Positions 56,451-64,000 of a stretch of DNA of 64,000 bases are shown here, one piece after another. Numbering within the stretch: position 1 is the first letter of the stretch; each line of letters opens with the position of its first letter. Origin of the DNA: Antedon mediterranea (taxonomy: Eukaryota; Echinodermata; Crinoidea; Comatulida; Antedonidae); NCBI RefSeq assembly GCF_964355755.1, contig NC_092679.1:12144932-12208931 (forward strand). The letters run 5' to 3'. The position numbers were made by a program, and so were the translations under genes. Under the pieces are notes generated by a model that was given only the letters and a program-made list of their open reading frames with translations, was not told the origin of the DNA and searched no databases.

Positions 56451-58001
56451 ATTCATACTGATTATCGTTTAATTAAAATTATTGGCTGGTGGTAGCGACA
56501 GGTAAAGTCAGCAAAATTATTTTGTTTTATGTTTTAAATTCAATTAATCTGTTTAACTTATGCAATTGTAATTGATCACAGTATAAACATATAGTGTATA
56601 TACAGTAGTATTAATTACTTGTTGTCCTTAAAGTACTGTATTAGTCTTAAATGTCCAATATATTTCATTTCTCGTCTTGCAAAATTAAATGGTTAATACC
56701 AGTTAATACTGTACTTCACTCCTTGTACCTCTTTGACAGATCATGGAGAAATAAGTACTCTAATTCTCAATAGATAGACATTATCACAAACAAAAGTTGT
56801 TAAACAATTTGTTTATGATAAATACCTGTTAGCATTGCTCTTGTATCTCCATTCATAAATATACAGTAAACAGCCAATGTTTACATATACGGTATACTAC
56901 AGTATAACCATGGCTAATGTTAATTTGATTGTTTAAGGGGCCATGCATATTGCGTTTGATCAAATAAAAGTATAAAATAGATATATATATATATATATGT
57001 TTACCTATACGGTATGCTAAATTAAAGTATAAAATAGATACAGTATATATAATACAGTACTGTATAACCTTAAAATAATAAAGATTCGGAGGTACTGTAC
57101 TTGTAATTGATTGGTTGAATTTATTTGGTTCATACATAAAATACATTATAAAATAGACGAAAAACAGTACATCAAATTCAAAAGACTACACCAGAAAAGT
57201 ACTAAACAACAGAAGGTGTCAAACAATGGAAACAGAACAAAATGAACCAAGGATAATTAGATAAAGTGTCACATTTTCAGTGTAACTTATTTCCATCTAA
57301 GTCCTTGTGTACATTTAACTGAGACATTGACATGTAATTGGGAACGCACCTTTTTAAAAAAAAAATAATTCTGATAATAAATGTATATTTGGTGTATTTT
57401 TTGGCAGCAGAAATCATGGATCTTAAAAATTTACTGTATACATTACAGATACCAATATATTGCATTGTATATTTTTACCATATTTTGCAACAGGCCCTAA
57501 AAGGTTGAGTGTACAGGCTATATATACAGTACTAGTGTTTCTTAACCTTATTACTTGGACTAAAATTCAATTTCCTAGGGTACAGTATATAAACTCTACA
57601 TATTTCCTAATTGTCTATTTCTTATTTGTCGACTACCTTCTATTATTAAATAGATCTTGACAATTAAATTCTAATTGATTTATTGTTAATGTAATTAGTG
57701 TCATGGAAACTAAAATTACCATAAATTTTGTTTTCATTATTGATGGATACTTAAGTATCTTCAATAATCCATTGAGATTAAAAAGGTTTTACTACGAATC
57801 CAATGGAAGCTTTAGAAATCTTCAGTCAATTCCAAATCGATTCAAGTGGCCAACAAGTGGTTATAGGCAAAATCACCACAACCTACAATAAAGCTGTGTA
57901 CTGTATAGGTTCTTCTCATTAGTGTTGAAAGTTTTGTTCAGAGGTCCAGGGTACACACATCAATATGTGTTTTTTGTAATGTTTGTTTTTATGGTAATAC
58001 A
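56451..58001. other. AT-rich intergenic sequence
   Basis: Contains (AT)n at about 56980-57000 and many TACAGTA words. No supported gene. Confidence 0.35.
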
Positions 58002-58556
58002 ATGCAAAAAGATAAAATTAAACTTAATCGAATAGGAAATAGAGCAATTAGACTAGTAGGAGAGCACTTACCTGATGTTGAATCCTTGTATAAAGAAAAT
58101 GTGTTAAAAAAAGTAAAAAGTATCATTGATGATGAAACACATCCTCTTCACAAACAATTTGCTCTCATGAATTCTGGCATAAGACTACGTGCACTTAATA
58201 CCAAAACAAAACGGTTTAGGTGCTCGTTTGTACCTAATGCTATACACTTATATAACTCCAGAGTACAAAGGTAAAATGTAACCGCTTTTGTTTATTTTTA
58301 TAGCTCACGCATGTATTTTTAATGCTTTTATATAAACTTTAAATCATCGTTAGTGCAATATAATAATAAATCATATAATATAATTAAATAATAATAATTT
58401 TTATCTAATTTTAACAATTTTTAGCCTCTTAACTTTTTGTGTGTGTTTTTGTAAATTGTATTTTACATTTTTGTATTTTGCCAGTTTTCAAATCACATTT
58501 CTGTTTTTTAAATGGACAATAAAGTATATATGACTATGACTATGACTATATGACAT
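58002..58556 (+). mobile_element. 5'-truncated LINE, C-terminal end with 3' tail
   Basis: An open frame from 58002 to 58274 reads KIKLNRIGNRAIRLVGEHLP, then HPLHKQFALMNSGIRLRALN and FRCSFVPNAIHLYNSRVQ, the typical C-terminal end of CR1/L2-type LINE reverse transcriptase proteins. A 3' UTR follows with AATAAA at about 58520 and a terminal (ATGACT)n microsatellite, the expected 3' end of such an element. It is the best preserved of the three related fragments in this window. Confidence 0.8.
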
Positions 58557-60222
58557 ATCTGGCTCATGTGCACAATCTAAAGAACTCGCTACAGCTTTAT
58601 GAGAATACAGTAGGTGACTGACTACCCTGATGATGATTAAATTTAGCTATTTATTGAGCTATCTCTATGGTACAGTATTTCCAATCCATGTTACTATACA
58701 GTACAACATAGAGATATTATAGTGAACTACAATATTTACAATTATCAGTCAACTGTCGGAGCCAGCCAATCATATTCATGGCCAACTTTCTCACACAGAG
58801 ATGACATTTTAATGATGAGTTGTTATCTCAGTTGCTTACAAGCAATCTGCTTTCGAGCCAAGCCACCATGTCAACAACTGTATAAAAGCATTATTTGTCA
58901 TTAGGGGCGGAACCAGGATTTTGAAATAGTGGGGCCCAGGGCATTTAAAATATTGAAATGAATGGACACAATAAGTATTTGAGCCACAGGGATAGATAAA
59001 AATATTTAGAAAATTCAATAGAAACATGAAAAGTAACTAAAAATTAAATGCAAAGTATGTAAATATTGATTTAGGTAAAATACTGCACAATTTTCAGTAT
59101 GTTGAAATTAAAGTTGGCATAATAAAGCTAGTAGTAAGTAGTTAGTAAGACTAATTATACATTTTATAATCAATATTACACAAATTTTTTAGATGCATAC
59201 TGTACATTATAATTTTAATTAAAATCACATCCCCTGTCATCTGTTTATCCCACTCTGTTTTGTTTCCATTTGAATTATTATTTTTTAAATTAATTTGTGT
59301 TTTTTGGTAAACTTAGTTTTTTATCCTTCCATGTTTGATGTAGATTTAAATTAAAAATACATTAACATTTTTAATGTTCTGTATAGATCCCTCTCCATTG
59401 TTATTTTTAACATTGTAATACGTTTTGATTTATAGGTAAAGACATAATTCCATTACATGTTATGTGATAAACAAAAAATAAAATTATTCATTTTATAATG
59501 TTATGCTTAACAGTTTTTGTTAGTCAATTCGTAATTTTGATGTATCATATAAAGCATGAAATTATTCATGAGAGTGTTGAATTATGCACTAGTATAATAA
59601 ATGTATAACAATAATGTAGATTTAGTTGTTAAGGTAATTCATTTTGCTATATATTTGCGGACATCATTGTGTTAGTTGTTAATTGATATCATAAAGCATA
59701 AGATTATTCATGTACAGTATATTGTTATGTACATAAATAAATAATAATATTAATAGGATAGGCTTTAATTGTGTGGTATTATATAATTGGTATAAATATA
59801 CTTTTAATGCACTTCCTTCCTTGCCAATTGATTTTGGTGTGGGTATAACACACCTGAGTATTAGTTCTAATAAAAAATGAAAATTGATATCTTAATGTTG
59901 ATATTATTGAACGACACTAACATTTAGATTTCCTGTTTTTCAAGGTTTTTCAAAAAATGAAGGCCGGCTTTTTATCCATGGAGAAGATAAATGCGATAGG
60001 TATAATTAATTTTTCACAGGATAGTGTTTTTTCCTACAAAAAGAATTAACAATGAGGTTAATTGCAAATAGCGTGCACGATGCAGGGCAGTATGCAGGAT
60101 TTTATTTGGGTGGGTGCGGATTAATATATTTTGGACCATTTTCATAATATAATGTATAATACACTACAGATTTATTTTGGGTGGGGCGGGGTGCGTATGC
60201 ACCCCCCTGCGTACGGCCCTGT
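58557..60222. other. AT-rich intergenic sequence
   Basis: A GGGGCGGAACCAGGATTTTG word at about 58904 recurs in part at about 50259, suggesting a dispersed repeat. No gene seen. Confidence 0.35.
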
Positions 60223-60336
60223 GATGCATGATGGGAAGGGTTTGGGAGCAAATGTCACAACACGTACATACATGATTTGTTTTTTGTACGTATGCTTCAT
60301 GACATTTGCTTCCAAACCCATCCCATCAGGCATTGT
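60223..60336. repeat. imperfect inverted repeat, ~48-bp arms
   Basis: TGCATGATGGGAAGGGTTTG…CATACATGA and the complement of 60289-60336 (TGCCTGATGGGATGGGTTTG…) match with about 80% identity around a short centre. It is probably a small foldback MITE; it yields short spurious frames on both strands. Confidence 0.7.
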
Positions 60337-61868
60337 TTAATGACGTTCCTTATGAAATCAAGCTTTTGCGCGAAACCTTATACTGTACATAAGTATAACA
60401 TTTTTTTTAAAGTGCCGATCGGCTATTCCACTGAACACCGGGCATCTAACATACGCACAATTTATTTTCCCACAGTTACAGTAGTCATGTGTGTATACCG
60501 GCAGAAAAAGTATGATAATCATTTCTAGCGCGCTACATACAAATAGAAATGTCGTAATGGCCATTTATTATTACTTTTATATCATTTTCCAGTTATACAG
60601 GGGTGACATCTAAGTTCACCTCGCCACCATGAGAAGGGCTGTGGCTCAACTACCTGTAATTCATTTCTCACCATTGTCAGCTCTAAAATTGACACTGACA
60701 TTTTGTATTTTAATACTACGGAAATCTTTCATCAAGACTAGAATTTAATTAATTAAAAGCAGTTTTAGAAGTGTAAAGTTGTGTATGGAACTTTCCTTTT
60801 AAGATCAAAGAAGTAGAAAGATCATGTTTCTAATTTGTGCTGTGTTTATAATTACCCTTTGTTATACTGGAACTACACACTTATAATAGCCTATACACAA
60901 TTTGTTGTTATCGGCTAAGTATTGATTAATGAAAAGATGAAGTACTTAGTGTATTGATTGATAATATAAACCATAAACGTACAGTAAATAACATGTAGAA
61001 TAGGTACAGAATGCACATAAGTTACTATGGAAACTATAGATATATGGAAATAGATTAAACTACACAAAGAACAAATTGATGGGAACTCTCAAGTGTGATA
61101 AACAGTAGTACATCTTAATAGTTACAAGATATCAATGAAGAAATTTGAATGTATCTACTATAAATCAGACTGTTAGCGTTTTCTCATGATTTAGGTAAAA
61201 CAAGTGAATATGGCAAAAAAGAATTATTGCAAAACAATTTCAAAGTTTCATGATAATACTACAGAATGTTATATCATAGAGATGTTTTAGTTTAGGCCGA
61301 TGTCGGTTGTGAACGACAATGTCAATTAGAGTTACATTCATCTGAATGGTGGATGAAACTAAGCCAGGACTGTTTAAAGCACATCTTTGATTGGTCCTAA
61401 CATTGATCAAGGGCTTCTCTCGTCTATTGCACACCTTGACCACAGGAGAGGCATGGGCCAATACATCTGATGCAGACACTACTGTAGATGCTGGGGATGC
61501 CATAATGATTTGTTTTACATTACACACCTACTTTTAACGAGAGGCTAGGCCAAATGACATTGCACTCTCGGTGATGTAATTAAGAATTCAATATAACATG
61601 TATTGAATAGCAAGTGACCCATAATCCTCCAATCAAATGACAAGATTCTACTTCGGTGTGATTTGCTGTTACAATAGATGAAATACTGGATATGCTGCTA
61701 TATGAAGCCAAGTAGTTTAAATACGGCCATTATAAATTTATTATGTTTACTTTATATAATTCAACTACTGTTCATGTTGCATAGAGATATTATATTATTG
61801 CATCACCTTTCTATGATTGAACTTTTACCAAATAATTTAAAAATGTATTTTTTTTGTTTTTTTGCAGG
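60337..61868. other. 5' flank or intron of the K2P channel gene
   Basis: No exon with clear splice sites. The minus strand at 61527-61240 is open for 95 codons, but I find no recognisable content and it could be chance or a retrosequence. Confidence 0.3.
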
Positions 61869-62247
61869 CAATTGGTTAATGATTAGCTGCATGTAGAATT
61901 TTTATACATTACAACAATGGAGGAAGACACCAACAGTGGAAGCGTTACAGGGCGCAAATTGTTTATTTTGTGGTTGGTTTTCTTCTGTTACCTTCTACTT
62001 GGTGGATTAATTTTTAATGTGTTAGAAAAACAAAACGAAGATGAGCAGAGAGAAATAGCAAGACTTGTCAAACATAGTTTTTTGAACAATTACACTTGTT
62101 TAGATTCGGAAGCATTAGAAGAACTGATTGATTCTCTGATGGTTATTCAAAGCAACGGTGTGGATCCACGTGGAAATGCTACATCCCCATCCAAGTGGGA
62201 TTTTACAAGTTCTCTATTCTTTAGTGGAACTGTAGTTACAACTATTG
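61869..62247 (+). CDS. two-pore-domain potassium channel, first coding exon (partial)
   Basis: The acceptor TTTTTTTGCAG precedes a short 5' UTR; ATG is at 61917 and the exon ends ACAACTATTG|GTGAGT at 62247 (phase 1). The 110 codons cover a short cytosolic N-terminus, transmembrane helix 1 (residues 14-36, KLFILWLVFFCYLLLGGLIF), the extracellular cap and pore loop 1. The cap has sequons NYT at 58-60 and NAT at 87-89 and a cysteine at 61; the pore loop reads SSLFFSGTVVTTIG. The TTIG at the exon end begins the first selectivity filter, and splitting here in phase 1 is usual in KCNK genes. ELID, GVDPRGN and WDFTSS resemble the TREK/TRAAK branch (KCNK2/4/10). The protein gives plasma-membrane K+ leak current. 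Further exons lie beyond the window or were not found. Confidence 0.85.
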
Positions 62248-63932
62248 GTGAGTTTGATTCAAATTCAAGTTTTACCATATATTACCATTGCTGAATAATT
62301 TTATTCCATCATTTCTGTGTTGTTGGTTTGTATTTTATTGTTTATTTTTTGGTTTGCATGTCATTGTCAATAATCAATGATGGATTTTATTGAATTATAT
62401 GTATCAGTTATATATTACTTTCAAGTTTGGTTTAATGGAACAAGGTATATATACATAAATTACTTTTTATGTTTAATAAAAACTTTGTTTAAAAAAGTTA
62501 GTTTAAATGCTATTCTAATTATGTGTAAAAATAATGAATCATTTTAAAAATAACTTATTCATTGAAATCATTTAAACAATAGAGATAAAATGCAATAGAA
62601 ACGATGTTATGCTTTTAACATTGTAATTAAGTTTTTTTAATTCCACATAAAATGTTCACCATCCACTGTCATCATATTATTATTATCATATAAGTGATTA
62701 AGAAGTCAAATTTGGTCTCTCTTGCATACTAATCCAAACCCTAATTATATCAGCATTTCTAATCCTGTAGTTACAATCAAAATATATTAATTTAGAATGC
62801 CTATCTATTTCATACCGTATCCTTTATCACTGTATTAGATTGAAATTTCATTATTTACTTTGCCTTTGGGAAATGTCATGATTCAATCTGGTCATGTCAA
62901 CTTCATACTTTACACAGAATTATAACATTTAACACAGAATCTTAAAAGCTGATGTTGATGGAGATCTGTATCTTTTCTTCAGTGTGTATATCATACTCCT
63001 CACTCAATGAATGTTTGCGCAATTTAAAAGCGTCTTTTGATGGGTTGGCATTATTTTGAATGAGAAATATAGGACATAATCAAATTATTAAAGTTTTCAT
63101 GTATATTATTGTCACACAGTATTTACAGTTGCTGTTAGTAAAATATCGAAATTGATACCAAGTGGTACTTGTCCGATACTAGTCTGGGCTCCAGACGGAG
63201 TTTTGTCTTAATATTAGTGAAAATATAAATATTTTTGCACATACTGTATGGCATTTCATACGTATTACTTGAGTTTGGATACTCTGTCTGGGGAAACATG
63301 CACAAGTCACGTGGTTTGACACCAAGAATTCTTGGTGCATAGATTTTCCAGTTGACTAGTTTCAGCCGCATGCGATTGGCTACTCACTCGTACACTGTTT
63401 TAATATTCATATTTTAGAATTTCAAAGACTCAACAACTAAGATGATACGCATGCGCTATGTTACGTTTAGACAATGTGTGGAGACGTACACACGTGTGTA
63501 CTTTTGTACGTTGATGAAAGTTTCTGAAGGCTAGAATTGATTTTATATGCCTAGTAGTCTGGTAAACATTTGATGGGATTTTCTCCAAGAACATGAAAAC
63601 TCTTCTTGATAATGATAGGCTAGCTTCTCCGCAAATCTAACATTGAATGGATTTATTATGCGGAGATTATTTAATTCCCACCCAGACCCTATCCTCCTAG
63701 CCTGTCCTGTCTGTGTGGTGGTGTAGCTCTGTTGTGTGCCGGTGGTGGTATGTACCTTATTGACGTTTTATGGCAGGTCATAGGCCTACGTACGAGTTGA
63801 GTTGGCCTACGAAGGAGGCCTAGACAATTTGGCAAAACAACTTGGCAACACGATTTAATATTTCATCAGTTGTTCATTCTCGATCGTACATTCAGCACTG
63901 TACTGTACTCGATCTTTTTATTTTAAAACAAA
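62248..63932. other. intron or intergenic DNA after the K2P exon
   Basis: AT-rich to about 63100. From 63400 it becomes CpG-richer (ACGCATGCGCTATGTTACGT, ACGTACACACGTGTGTAC), which suggests a promoter near 63400-63900. The second K2P exon is not visible. Confidence 0.35.
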
Positions 63933-64000
63933 ATGCCCCATATATCCAAATACGATATGATAGCCTACGTCATTCTTATCGGATGTTTCGGTCTGCAAAT
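63933..64000 (+). CDS. possible start of a membrane-protein ORF, cut by window end
   Basis: ATG at 63933 opens MPHISKYDMIAYVILIGCFG, then LQ, to the last base. A charged start plus hydrophobic segment resembles a first transmembrane helix, for example of a solute carrier, but 22 codons are too few to assign. The preceding CpG-richer region supports a gene start here. It could also be an alternative first exon unrelated to the K2P gene. Confidence 0.3.
   Translation, partial: MPHISKYDMIAYVILIGCFGLQ

Noticed and set aside
61240-61527. 95-residue minus-strand protein 5' of the K2P exon
   Set aside because: No domain, no splice or start context, and no recognisable family; left as unassigned sequence.

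Overview
This is a eukaryotic, animal, AT-rich window with small exons in long introns, consensus GT-AG splice sites and dense transposon debris. The genes look like a cytokine receptor of the IL-17R type, a TOPOVIBL-like meiotic protein and a two-pore K+ channel. Together with the very frequent AGGCCTA/CTAGGC words, this fits a marine invertebrate deuterostome, most likely an echinoderm. The taxon is inference only.

Layout. 273-3810: a decayed 3.5-kb DNA transposon with long terminal inverted repeats (TIRs). 3928-9784 (minus): 5' exons of a secreted or membrane receptor resembling IL-17 receptors, with a 38-bp minisatellite in one intron; its 3' part is not visible. 10650-13470: nested repeats, including a reverse-transcriptase fragment. 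13776-15448 (plus): an intronless cyclin-like gene with a serine-rich N-terminus carrying repeated SUMO-interaction-like motifs; the frame is broken twice. 15450-21870: repeats, including a 4.5-kb foldback element and copies of hairpin-ended elements. 22000-24334: CpG- and CTAGGC-rich upstream region.

24335-51351 (plus): a multi-exon gene of roughly 580 codons whose parts resemble TOPOVIBL/TOP6BL, the SPO11 partner that forms meiotic double-strand breaks. It has two possible C-termini; the distal one carries an acidic, tryptophan-containing helix like the REC114-binding tail. Its 10.2-kb intron (33559-43774) is packed with TTAA-flanked elements: a 0.6-kb MITE, a 2.6-kb element enclosing two small spliced ORFs, and a 5.2-kb element with 590-bp TIRs encoding decayed zinc-finger-like and SAP-like proteins. 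Other introns hold SINEs, LINE remnants and a long hairpin.

51352-61868: 3'-UTR-like tandem repeats, then mostly AT-rich non-coding DNA with LINE and SINE pieces. 61869-62247 (plus): first coding exon of a TREK/TRAAK-like K2P potassium channel, which continues beyond the window. 63933-64000: a possible start of another membrane-protein ORF.

The genes do not form an operon or pathway. The most unusual features are the cyclin/SIM gene, the TOPOVIBL-like gene with alternative tails, and the TTAA elements carrying small spliced ORFs.
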